A stretch of 64,000 nt of DNA from the NCBI RefSeq assembly GCF_006546825.1, contig NZ_VICC01000007.1, forward strand, positions 168,014-232,013. Reading direction: 5' to 3'. Under the pieces are notes generated by a model that had not been told where the DNA came from, did no database searches, and saw only the letters and a program-made list of their open reading frames with translations. A program made the position numbers and the translations under genes. This document shows, one piece after another, positions 52,361 through 59,797 of the stretch (the first letter of the stretch is position 1; every line of letters begins with the position of its first letter). Source of the DNA: Actinomyces oris. GTDB lineage: Bacteria > Actinomycetota > Actinomycetes > Actinomycetales > Actinomycetaceae.

Positions 52361-52714
52361 GTGTGCGCCTGGCCGGCTCTCGGAGGCGCCATCATCTCCG
52401 AGGTGTCGGCGACCCTCGCCTTGCGCCAGGCCCTGAACCAACCGGGCTTCTACGTCATGGTTGGGATCGGGTACGCGCTGGCCTTTATCCTCCTGTCGCT
52501 GACGCTCAAGGCCGGCATGCCGCTCGGCGTCGCCTACGGGATCTGGGGTGCCCTGGGTGTGGCGCTGACCGCCGTGCTGTCCATGCTTGTCTTCGGTGAA
52601 CCGATCACGGTGCTCGTCGCCCTCGGTATCGCGCTCATCATGGCCGGCGTGCTCCTCGTCGAGGTCGGGGCGCAGCGCGCAGGCACGCAGGACAAGGACG
52701 GTGAGGCGTCATGA
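52361..52714 (+). CDS. SMR efflux subunit 1
   Basis: 117 residues, four membrane helices. The conserved membrane Glu is in GAIISEVSATLALRQAL, and GVAYGIWGALGVALTAVLSMLVFGEPI is the family signature. It should pair with the next SMR protein and export cationic drugs or guanidinium-type compounds by proton exchange. The start is uncertain: GTG 52361 gives a natural first helix, but the frame is open to 52148 with an ATG at 52313. Overlaps the second SMR gene by ATGA. Confidence 0.85.
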   Translation: MCAWPALGGAIISEVSATLALRQALNQPGFYVMVGIGYALAFILLSLTLKAGMPLGVAYGIWGALGVALTAVLSMLVFGEPITVLVALGIALIMAGVLLVEVGAQRAGTQDKDGEAS

Positions 52715-53034
52715 GCGGGGTCTACCTGGTAGCGGCCATCGCCTCCGAGACCACCGGCACACTCTCGCTCAAGCTCGCCTCCGACGGCAGAGGGCTGCGG
52801 TGGTACGGCGCCGTCATGGCCGGCTACCTGGGGGCCTTCGCCATGTTGACCCTGGCCCTCAAGGAGGGGCTGGGGCTCGGTGTCGCCTACGGGATCTGGT
52901 CGGCCGGGGGAGTGGCCGTCACGGCAATCGCCTCAAGGTATCTCTTCGGTGAGCCACTGACCCGCATCATGGTGGCCGGCATCGCGCTCATCATGGCCGG
53001 GGTGCTCCTCGTCGAGCTCGGCAGCGCGCACTGA
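52711..53034 (+). CDS. SMR efflux subunit 2
   Basis: 107 residues, four membrane helices. The Glu is in AAIASETTGTLSLKLA; GVAYGIWSAGGVAVTAIASRYLFGEPL matches the SMR signature. Paired SMR genes with overlapping ends usually encode an obligate heterodimer (EbrAB or YkkCD type). A 122-bp repeat lies 30 bases after its stop. Confidence 0.88.
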   Translation: MSGVYLVAAIASETTGTLSLKLASDGRGLRWYGAVMAGYLGAFAMLTLALKEGLGLGVAYGIWSAGGVAVTAIASRYLFGEPLTRIMVAGIALIMAGVLLVELGSAH

Positions 53035-53063
53035 CAACGCACCGAAGGCGATCACGGGCCAGA

Positions 53064-53185
53064 ATGTCCAAATCGGTGACAAAGGGCCGTCGGCACTCCT
53101 TGGCCGACCATGTGAACCGCGGAATCATGCGGTTTTCTTTCGTCAGTGTGTGTCCGTTCCGAGCCTTTGTCACCGATTTGGACAC
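53064..53185. repeat. 122-bp palindromic intergenic element, copy 3
   Basis: Left arm 53064-53085, right arm 53164-53185. The inner part of both arms differs from copies 1 and 2 in the same way (CGGTGACAAAGG with CCTTTGTCACCG), so pairing is kept. The core GGAATCATGCGGTT again starts 57 bases in, with a longer inner stem AACCGC/GCGGTT. Confidence 0.88.
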
Positions 53186-53260
53186 GATCGGCTTGTTCCT
53201 GTCCCGCGCGGACTGGCCGAGCGGCTCCTGAGGTACGTGGCGTGGGCAGAAGGCTCTCTC

Positions 53261-53346
53261 GGCCGGGGACATTCGACATCGGCGGGTGCAGTCCACGCGT
53301 TCGGGGACAGGACGGTTGTCCCCGAACGCGTGACATGTCCTCGGCC
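53261..53346. other. Nested inverted repeats
   Basis: Outer arms of 12 bases (53261-53272, 53335-53346; one G-T pair) enclose an inner perfect 16-bp stem (CACGCGTTCGGGGACA, 53294-53309, with 53317-53332) and a 7-base loop. No gene overlaps it. It could be a strong terminator or a recombination or regulatory structure. The rest of 53186-53434 holds nothing else. Confidence 0.6.
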
Positions 53347-53434
53347 GGAGTGGTTTGCACCCGGCCGCGCGGAACGTCCCCGTCGGGAAACCGTGGTTGC
53401 ACGACGTATCAAGCCATGGCGCCGGGTGGGTCTT

Positions 53435-53560
53435 TCAAGAGACCGCCTGGAAGGGGACGCTGAAGACCGTGGTCCAGCGGCCCTCGCCCTGACTCACGCT
53501 CAGGCTGGCGCCCATGGCCTTCATACGGCGCTGCATCCTCTCCATGCCCGGCTGCGGAGG
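53435..53560 (-). pseudogene. Histidine-kinase C-terminal remnant
   Basis: The minus strand reads GMERMQRRMKAMGASLSVSQGEGRWTTVFSVPF and a stop, matching the end of a NarL-type sensor kinase, including the intact kinase at 54183 (RVESLGGSL...NRWTTIFTIPL). No upstream kinase sequence follows. It is a leftover of a second kinase gene near the defensin cluster. Confidence 0.6.
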
Positions 53561-53682
53561 CCACGGCAGCGACGAGGTCGGAGAAGTTCAGTGCCCTTGC
53601 GGGGCTAAGACGAATCCGAGCTGGGCGGTATCTTGCCAGATGCGAGTCGATGTTGAGATGGATGCTCTTGCGGATACGGCAT

Positions 53683-53741
53683 AAAAAAGGCAGTTCCCTT
53701 GATGTTGCCCAGGTTCATGTGGGCGGCATCAAGGGAGCTGC
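53683..53741 (-). terminator. Rho-independent terminator of the secreted peptide gene
   Basis: A 20-bp stem (53690-53709 with 53722-53741, a few G-T pairs) with a 12-base loop is followed on the minus strand by six Ts. It lies 112 bases after the stop at 53854. Confidence 0.85.
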
Positions 53742-53853
53742 ATCGTGAGGTGTTGGCGGCTATCGCATGTGGTTCGAAAACGAACGATGATCGACTATCT
53801 GCGAATAGTACCTATTTTCCGAAGAACAGATGTGGCTTCGGTGGCATATGTGG

Positions 53854-54036
53854 TTAGAGTTTGCAAGTGGTGAATATGCCTGCTAGGTCTACGCAATTTA
53901 CTTTCGCTGGTGCGTGAAAGGCGATAGGTTCATTGTGGGTATGTGCAGAGGTGAGGGTGGCGTGTGAAGACGGACACAGAAGTAGTGCTCCTCCGAGGAT
54001 GGCGGCGGAGAGTGTGGAGGAAAAGGCCTTGCGCAT
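53854..54036 (-). CDS. 60-residue secreted peptide
   Basis: AAGGAG stands 7 bases before the ATG. Residues 1-30 form a signal peptide (basic start, AAILGGALLL core, cleavage likely after SHA or TSA). The mature part of about 30 residues ends VNCVDLAGIFTTCKL, with two Cys nine residues apart that could form a disulfide. The gene lies 146 bases after the kinase gene on the same strand and has its own terminator. No family is recognised. It might be a signalling peptide, a bacteriocin or an inhibitor; only secretion is well supported. Confidence 0.7.
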   Translation of the reverse strand: MRKAFSSTLSAAILGGALLLCPSSHATLTSAHTHNEPIAFHAPAKVNCVDLAGIFTTCKL

Positions 54037-54182
54037 GTTTGACTCCTTGTGGTGGTGGGGTGATGGCTTAAGTTTGGCCTGCTTTCCGGGACGATAACAG
54101 TCTTCTTATGGATGAAATCACATACGACTTTCTGCGGATGTCAGTCGCTTCGGCGTGCTCAAAGGTGGAGGTGGTTGGCGTG

Positions 54183-55346
54183 TCAGTCCGTGGTTGTCGG
54201 CGGTGTGCGGTGGAGGGGGATGGTGAAGATGGTGGTCCAGCGGTTGGTGGTGTGGGTGGTGTGGAGGGAGCCGCCGAGGGATTCGACGCGCTGCTGGGCT
54301 TGGATGAGGCCGAGCTGGGACGAGGTGGCGGTACTGGTGGGTCGGTTGGGGTTGATGGGGTTGGTGCACATGCACTCGAGGGTGTTGTTGTCGGTCTCGA
54401 TGGTGAGGGTGGCGGTGCTGGAGGGGGGTGTGTGCTTGGCGGCGTTGTTGATGAGCTCGGCGATGATGCGTACGAGCTGTTGGCGGATGCCCGGGCCGAT
54501 GCTGGGGTTGTCGAGTAGGTCGGTGCCGTGGGTGGTCAGGTGGGCGTCTCGGTGCGCGAGGGCTTCCTGGGCGGTGCGGATGGTGTCGGTCAGGGGTGGT
54601 GGGGGTGAGGCGGCCAGCAGGAGGAGGGAGTCGTCTCCTTCGGCGGAGCTCATGGCTTTGAGGCTGCGTCGTAGCTGTTCGACGGCGGTGCGTACGGGGG
54701 TGATGATGGCTGTGAGCTCTTGGTTGAGGCGGGCGTTGTGGGGGTCGGCCAGGCGGGCTTGCTCGGCGATCATGACGGCGTGGCTGAGGTCGCGTACGAC
54801 GGTGTCGTGGAGCTCGGAGACGACCAGGCGCCGTTGCTGGTCGAGCTTGCGCCGGCGTTCCTGCTCGGCGACGTTGGCCTGGAGGCGGTGATGGCGGACG
54901 ACCTCACCGATCACCACACAAGGAACACCGAAAGTCGCTGTTTGGACCAGCCCTAAATGCCACGTTGGTGCTGCTGAGAGGTGTGCCAACGTCGTTGCGA
55001 AGGCGAGGACGTAGATCATGTCGCGTCGGAGGCCTCGGCCCAGGAGCATGATGCAAAGCCCCCACGGCAGTACCACGGCAATGCCGCCAAGATCGTATGG
55101 GGAGTTGGCGGCGAACCAGGTGACAGCCAGGCTTGCGGCTGCTCCTGCGGCGGGAAGCCGGGATGCCAGAGGCAGACAGGCCAGGCTCATGGCGGTGGCC
55201 AGGAGTGCAGAAGGAGTATGAGGGACTCCCAATGCCACCGGTGCGATGGTGAGGAGGAAGATGGCAACTCCTGCATGGAGCAGGTGGGTGCGTCGCGTGG
55301 GGTGCCATGTGAAGGATGTCTGAGTGTCGGAGGCAAGAAGAGACAT
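54183..55346 (-). CDS. NarL-type sensor histidine kinase
   Basis: 387 residues. Four or five membrane helices (about 20-150), then a HisKA_3 dimerisation region with the phospho-acceptor in VSELHDTVVRDLSHAV and a HATPase domain with the N-box IIAELINNAAKHT. The G-box is degenerate and the tail is Pro/Thr-rich. ATG 55346 is used; an ATG at 55382 in frame would overlap the regulator promoter. Divergent from the response regulator, with which it should form a two-component system beside the defensin operon. Confidence 0.85.
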   Translation of the reverse strand: MSLLASDTQTSFTWHPTRRTHLLHAGVAIFLLTIAPVALGVPHTPSALLATAMSLACLPLASRLPAAGAAASLAVTWFAANSPYDLGGIAVVLPWGLCIMLLGRGLRRDMIYVLAFATTLAHLSAAPTWHLGLVQTATFGVPCVVIGEVVRHHRLQANVAEQERRRKLDQQRRLVVSELHDTVVRDLSHAVMIAEQARLADPHNARLNQELTAIITPVRTAVEQLRRSLKAMSSAEGDDSLLLLAASPPPPLTDTIRTAQEALAHRDAHLTTHGTDLLDNPSIGPGIRQQLVRIIAELINNAAKHTPPSSTATLTIETDNNTLECMCTNPINPNRPTSTATSSQLGLIQAQQRVESLGGSLHTTHTTNRWTTIFTIPLHRTPPTTTD

Positions 55347-55376
55347 ACGAACCGCTCTCGGGTCGGGCAAACTCAG

Positions 55377-55382
55377 TATCAT
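55377..55382 (+). promoter_or_regulatory. -10 hexamer TATCAT of the response regulator
   Basis: TATCAT ends 6 bases before the ATG at 55389 and there is no ribosome site, so a leaderless transcript is likely. Confidence 0.6.
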
Positions 55383-55388
55383 TCTTCC

Positions 55389-56060
55389 ATGCGGACAGAT
55401 GCTCTCTCGAATAGTTTAAGCGACAACAATGACTCGGAGAAGATCCGGGTCGTCGTCGTTGATGATGACCCCTTTGTCCTGCAGGCTCTGAGGGCCTACC
55501 TGAACGAAGCGCAGGAGATCGAGGTGCTCAGCACCTTCGGGGCTGCAAAGGACGCCTTCGGCTTCCTGCGGAACTACCGGGTCGACGTGCTCATCACCGA
55601 TGTGCGGATGCCGGGAATGGACGGTCTTCAGCTCCTCACCAAGGTCAAGCAGGGGATGCCCGAGGTCGCCGTCATCGTCCTCACCTCCTTCGATGACGAT
55701 GAGGCCATGCGGACCGCGTTGGACCGGAAGGCCAACGGCTTCCTGCTCAAGGACTCCTCGGCGGAGGAGGTGGTCCGGGCCGTCATCGCCGCCCACCACG
55801 GCGGAACGACGATCTCCCCGGCCACCACCTCCCGCCTCGTCTCCCAGTACCTGCGCCCCATTCCAAGCTCGCACCCCGGTGTCACCGAGGCTGAGCAGGC
55901 TGTGCTGGATCTCCTCTGCGAGGGGTACTCCAACGCTGAGATTGCCGACCAGCTCTTCATCTCGGAGGCCACGGTCAAGAGCCACGTCTCCCATCTCATG
56001 AAGAAGTACGGCGTGTCCTCACGCCTCAAGCTGGTCGTCGCTACTCATCAGGAGAGGTGA
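55389..56060 (+). CDS. NarL/FixJ-family response regulator
   Basis: 223 residues. Receiver domain (about 18-135) with acidic pair VVDDDP, phospho-Asp in LITDVRMPG, Thr/Ser in VLTSF and Lys in LLKDSS; LuxR-type HTH (about 158-220) with GYSNAEIADQLFISEATVKSHVSHLMKKYG. Partner of the divergent kinase. Its position suggests it controls the defensin operon, which converges on it. The stop codon lies in the loop of a 20-bp hairpin. Confidence 0.92.
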   Translation: MRTDALSNSLSDNNDSEKIRVVVVDDDPFVLQALRAYLNEAQEIEVLSTFGAAKDAFGFLRNYRVDVLITDVRMPGMDGLQLLTKVKQGMPEVAVIVLTSFDDDEAMRTALDRKANGFLLKDSSAEEVVRAVIAAHHGGTTISPATTSRLVSQYLRPIPSSHPGVTEAEQAVLDLLCEGYSNAEIADQLFISEATVKSHVSHLMKKYGVSSRLKLVVATHQER

Positions 56061-56084
56061 AGGTTCTCCTGATGAGTAGCGACG
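56036..56084. terminator. 20-bp hairpin over the end of the response regulator gene
   Basis: CGTCGCTACTCATCAGGAGA pairs perfectly with 56065-56084 across the loop GGTGAAGGT, which contains the TGA stop. It sits between two convergent genes and can act in both directions. Confidence 0.85.
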
Positions 56085-56094
56085 GTCGATTGCG

Positions 56095-57408
56095 TCACCT
56101 GGGTAGCCGGAGCGCTCCAGCCCCGTACCAGGTGTTGCCGCCGCCTGTGAGGGGCTCGCATGCCAGAGCCTGCTTCTCTCTTGGGCATGAGATCGGGGTT
56201 GCCGACGTCGTCAGCTGCTTCTTGACGTCACCCGCCGGTACTCCGCGAGACCTGAGTTCCGCGGCCGCGGCCGCGACCTGGGGTGCCGCGAACGAGGTTC
56301 CGATCTGGTACCAGTAGTACCTGCAGGAACCCCCTCCTGAGGGGCAGTCGCTCAGGACATCGTCGGTTCGAGGCGATCCGTCGTCGTTGAGCGCGCCTAG
56401 TCGACGGAGCCTGTCCGGCGATGCTGTGGTGAGGATACCTAGCTCCGGTCCTTGAACCACGGCACCGCCCGGCCCTGCCAGAGGCGGCTCGCCCCCGAAT
56501 GCGACGATGTCAATCGCGGCGCCAACATTGGAGTAGTCGGTCCGGTTCCCCGTCTTAGTGATGGCCCCAACGGTGATGACGTCGTCGGACTGGGCGGGCA
56601 TGGTGACGCACTGATCGGTGACGGGGCGCTCTGCCTGACCGGACCAGCCCGAGCTGTACGGGTCCGATGTGCCGTGGTCGAGATCGTAGGCCTCGTTGCC
56701 GGCGGCGGCCACGAGGACCACCCCGTGATCGGCGGCGTACTTCAGCGCCGAGGTCACCTTCTCCAGGTCGGCCTTCTGCTGTGCCCGCTGCTCGGCCGTG
56801 TCGGCGGGCGCGTTGTCGCAGTAGCGGAACCAGGGGTCGACGGTGAAGCTCATGACGAGGACGCTGAGATGCGCGTCCGCCCCGTACCGGATCGCTTGGC
56901 TGACGGCGTCGGCGGAGAAGGTGCCCGTCCGGTCCCCGGCCTTGAGACTGACGATCCTGGCCCCGGGAGCGGCCCCGACAGTGCCGTGCCCGTCCGCTGC
57001 GGCCGCGATGATCCCGGCGACGGAGGTTCCGTGACCGAAGCCGTCATGGGCGGGATCGTCACAGGCAGTGTCTCCGTTGCAGGAGTCCCCCGACAGGAAG
57101 GACTTGCTGCTGGCGGAGTCGTATGCGGCGGCCAGATCGGGGTGAGAGGCGTCGATACCGGTATCGATGACGCCCACGGAGGCGCCTTTGCCGGTGGAGG
57201 GTGAGCCCGGGCGGTCCTGCCAACTGAGGTACCACTGCTTGGACTGGAGGGGATCGCCCGGAAGCAGTGAGCCGTGAGAAGATGAATCGACCGAGGCGGC
57301 GCCGGCCGTCGTGCTCCCCGCGCCCAGGAGCAGCAACAACGTAGCGCAGACGGCCAGTGCCCTCCTGCGGCGACGAGGTGAGCTTGCGGGCGCCTCGATG
57401 CTCACCAC
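56095..57408 (-). CDS. Secreted S8 (subtilisin-type) protease
   Basis: 437 residues. A signal peptide (about 14-38) is followed by a compact S8 domain with Asp82 (GVIDTGID), His126 (GFGHGTSVAG), Asn of the oxyanion hole (AAAGNEA) and Ser372 (GTSFAAP), all intact. There is no C-terminal membrane helix. Several Cys pairs (CNGDTAC, CPREKQALAC) suggest an oxidised extracellular enzyme. Last gene of the defensin operon; it likely removes the leader of the exported precursor or degrades it. It starts at GTG 57408 or 57405, overlapping the upstream gene. Confidence 0.88.
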   Translation of the reverse strand: MVSIEAPASSPRRRRRALAVCATLLLLLGAGSTTAGAASVDSSSHGSLLPGDPLQSKQWYLSWQDRPGSPSTGKGASVGVIDTGIDASHPDLAAAYDSASSKSFLSGDSCNGDTACDDPAHDGFGHGTSVAGIIAAAADGHGTVGAAPGARIVSLKAGDRTGTFSADAVSQAIRYGADAHLSVLVMSFTVDPWFRYCDNAPADTAEQRAQQKADLEKVTSALKYAADHGVVLVAAAGNEAYDLDHGTSDPYSSGWSGQAERPVTDQCVTMPAQSDDVITVGAITKTGNRTDYSNVGAAIDIVAFGGEPPLAGPGGAVVQGPELGILTTASPDRLRRLGALNDDGSPRTDDVLSDCPSGGGSCRYYWYQIGTSFAAPQVAAAAAELRSRGVPAGDVKKQLTTSATPISCPREKQALACEPLTGGGNTWYGAGALRLPR

Positions 57409-57782
57409 CGGGCCACCTCCTCGTAGAGCTCGCGAACGGGAGCAAGGGTCAGGACCACTGAGCCGTTGTGCTCGATCCAGGATAGGAAGCCCGCCTCACC
57501 GTTGTACGGAGCGCGCTCCCTACCCACGACGAGGTCGACCGTGTGTCCACGACGGCGTGCGGCGGTCACCAGGGCTGCGTCCTTCTCGATGTCTCCGGAC
57601 AGGGCGTCGCCGTGCTTCTCCAAGAGGCTGCGCAGTGCGAGGAGGTCGGCCTCGACCGAGTCCCGGTTCTCTGTGGAGGGCTGATCGGTGCGGGGAATCC
57701 ACCCCGTCATTCCGGGCTCGTTCCGGGAGGCCAGGACAGTCTGGACGGAGTCTTTGATGTCGGAGCGTTTGATGCGGTTCAT
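57402..57782 (-). CDS. Unknown protein of the defensin operon
   Basis: 126 residues, no signal peptide or membrane helix. It begins MNRIKRSDIKDSVQTVL and has a mixed helix/strand C-terminal half (GHTVDLVVGRE, GFLSWIEHNGSVVLTLAPV). AAGGAAC precedes the ATG. It overlaps the S8 protease start and lies 53 bases after the S9-type gene. I do not recognise a family. Its place between two proteases suggests a chaperone, inhibitor or immunity role, but nothing in the sequence decides. Confidence 0.7.
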   Translation of the reverse strand: MNRIKRSDIKDSVQTVLASRNEPGMTGWIPRTDQPSTENRDSVEADLLALRSLLEKHGDALSGDIEKDAALVTAARRRGHTVDLVVGRERAPYNGEAGFLSWIEHNGSVVLTLAPVRELYEEVARW

Positions 57783-57835
57783 GATGGTGTTCCTTAGGTC
57801 GTGGCTGATTATTGGTGATGGGACTGCTGAGGGGA

Positions 57836-59797
57836 TTAGATGCGCTCACTCATCCAGTTCTCCTCCAGGCGACGGCGATCCACGATCGACTGCCGGGAGC
57901 TGAAGACGTGACCCTCGCCGGGGAAGACGGACAGGGTGACGTCGGCGTCGGCGACCAGGAGGTTCTCGTACAGGTAGAGCGACTGCTCGGGAGTCGTCGC
58001 CGAGTTCTCATCGGAGTCCCCGCAGGTCAGCAGGAAGGGGATATCCCGGTGTGCGCGAGTGCTGGGAAGGATGGTCATCATGCTGTACAGGTTGGGATCG
58101 GAGGCGGCGGTGCGCCGGTCGTGCTCGAATCCCGACGGCGTCGTGTACCGGTCATATGCGCCGCTGCGCAGGAGCACCCCCCGGGGGGAGGACGTGCCGC
58201 GCAGCACCGAGACTGCCGCGAGCGCCGCGCCGAAGCTGTGGCCACCCAGGAAAGGTGGGATCGGGGACTTCGGCAGCTCGGCGGCGATCACTCCTAGGGC
58301 GGCCTCCCAGGCCAAGTGCAGCTCGGCCAGGATGTCGTCTGCGCGGACCTCGGCCAGTGCCTGGTAGTCGATGCCCACCCGCACTACGGGGCGCGAGCCC
58401 GCGTGGCACCACCGGACGCTGTCCGGCTGCAGCGAGCCCAGGTCGATGGGAGCGGGCTCGGAGGCCTCGATCGGCAGTGCCCAGGAGCTGTCGAACCAGA
58501 CCAGCGGAACCGACCCGCGTGTCGACTCGGTCAGGGTGATGTCGACCGTACGCTCGGGAAGGACTCGGGTGATCACGGTTCCGGAGACGTTGCCGGTTGG
58601 ATCGTCCGATGAGGGGCACCACAGAATCGGGGATGAGGAGGCCTGAGGGGCGTCGGTTGCCTCGGCTGCTCCGCCGATTCCCACCAGCCGGTGGGAGCCG
58701 TCGGCGGTGATGACTTGGACGTTGTCGTCGGCCCCGCCGGGAAGGATGCGGTCGATCGAGCTGTCACTGGTCCAGGAGCCTCCTGCCCACCGCAGGACGT
58801 GGGGTGTACCGAGCTCGACCCATACCCCAGTCAGTCCGGGGACCCCCGTGTAGTGGCTGACGCCGTCGGCGACGGTGGCGATCACCGAACCGTCCTCGGC
58901 GGAGTAGGAGATCGTCTCATCGACCAGGCGCTCGGTGAAGACCACCGTGCTGCGCCCGCCCAGGGAGCGGTGGGCCACCGATCCGCGGGGCAGGTCACCG
59001 ATGAGGGATACCGACGACGGCGATTTGCCTTCCCGGTCTTCCCTGCTCTTTCCGTCGTGGAGGTCGACGAGGTAGTGGGGGACATGGTCCTCCCGCATGA
59101 AGGCGGCCAGTTCCTCGGGCGTGCTGGCCACTCCGATGAGGAAGGGGGAGCCGGCCTCGAGGAGGACCACCGAGCCCTGAGGCACCCCGGGAAGCGGTGC
59201 GTCGTCGAGCATGACGGTGCACAGGGAGGAGGTGAAGAACTCCTCCACCAGGGCGTCCGGCCACGGCTCGGCGTCGCCGCTGTGACGAGTGACGACCTCG
59301 GAGGGCTGGTACTTCTGACGCAGCCACACGACGTGGTCTCCGAAGCGCCACAGGCGGGTCGAGCCGGCCGGGTTGGGTCGAAGCCCCAGAAGGGAGCGCG
59401 TGCTGGTTCCCCACCGGGATGCGGTGGTCCCGACCTCGTCGCAGGCGCTGACCTCGACGCGCCCGTCGTCCTGCCAGGTGGACAGGACCCAGCCCCGTGG
59501 ACCGAAGGGCAGGGGCAGTCCGTCACCGCGCTCGGAGAAGAGGAACGGGTGGCCGGCGTTGACGGTTCCCAGGTAGCCGTGTGGCACCGGGGAGGAGACG
59601 ACATCGCCGGACTGTCGGTCGTAGGTGACCCCCCGGTAACGGAGCAGGTTCATGCGAGTCCTGGGAGAGGTGCGGAAGACCGGGGCCTCCAGCACCGCTC
59701 GGGTGCCGGTGCGATGGTCCACCAGCGTGTGGATGCTGAGCCGGTTGATTCCTTCTCTCTGGTGCTCGATGGGAAGGGGCGTGACCGTCGTGCTCAT
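57836..59797 (-). CDS. S9-type serine hydrolase/peptidase
   Basis: 653 residues, no signal peptide. The first 450 residues are strand-rich and poorly conserved, perhaps a degraded beta-propeller. The C-terminal 180 residues are an alpha/beta hydrolase with nucleophile GHSFG (Ser521), acid in TCGDSDENS (about Asp594) and base in GEGHVF (His630), the prolyl-oligopeptidase arrangement. It overlaps the ABC exporter gene by ATGA. It may process the precursor inside the cell or confer self-protection by cutting the peptide. Confidence 0.78.
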   Translation of the reverse strand: MSTTVTPLPIEHQREGINRLSIHTLVDHRTGTRAVLEAPVFRTSPRTRMNLLRYRGVTYDRQSGDVVSSPVPHGYLGTVNAGHPFLFSERGDGLPLPFGPRGWVLSTWQDDGRVEVSACDEVGTTASRWGTSTRSLLGLRPNPAGSTRLWRFGDHVVWLRQKYQPSEVVTRHSGDAEPWPDALVEEFFTSSLCTVMLDDAPLPGVPQGSVVLLEAGSPFLIGVASTPEELAAFMREDHVPHYLVDLHDGKSREDREGKSPSSVSLIGDLPRGSVAHRSLGGRSTVVFTERLVDETISYSAEDGSVIATVADGVSHYTGVPGLTGVWVELGTPHVLRWAGGSWTSDSSIDRILPGGADDNVQVITADGSHRLVGIGGAAEATDAPQASSSPILWCPSSDDPTGNVSGTVITRVLPERTVDITLTESTRGSVPLVWFDSSWALPIEASEPAPIDLGSLQPDSVRWCHAGSRPVVRVGIDYQALAEVRADDILAELHLAWEAALGVIAAELPKSPIPPFLGGHSFGAALAAVSVLRGTSSPRGVLLRSGAYDRYTTPSGFEHDRRTAASDPNLYSMMTILPSTRAHRDIPFLLTCGDSDENSATTPEQSLYLYENLLVADADVTLSVFPGEGHVFSSRQSIVDRRRLEENWMSERI

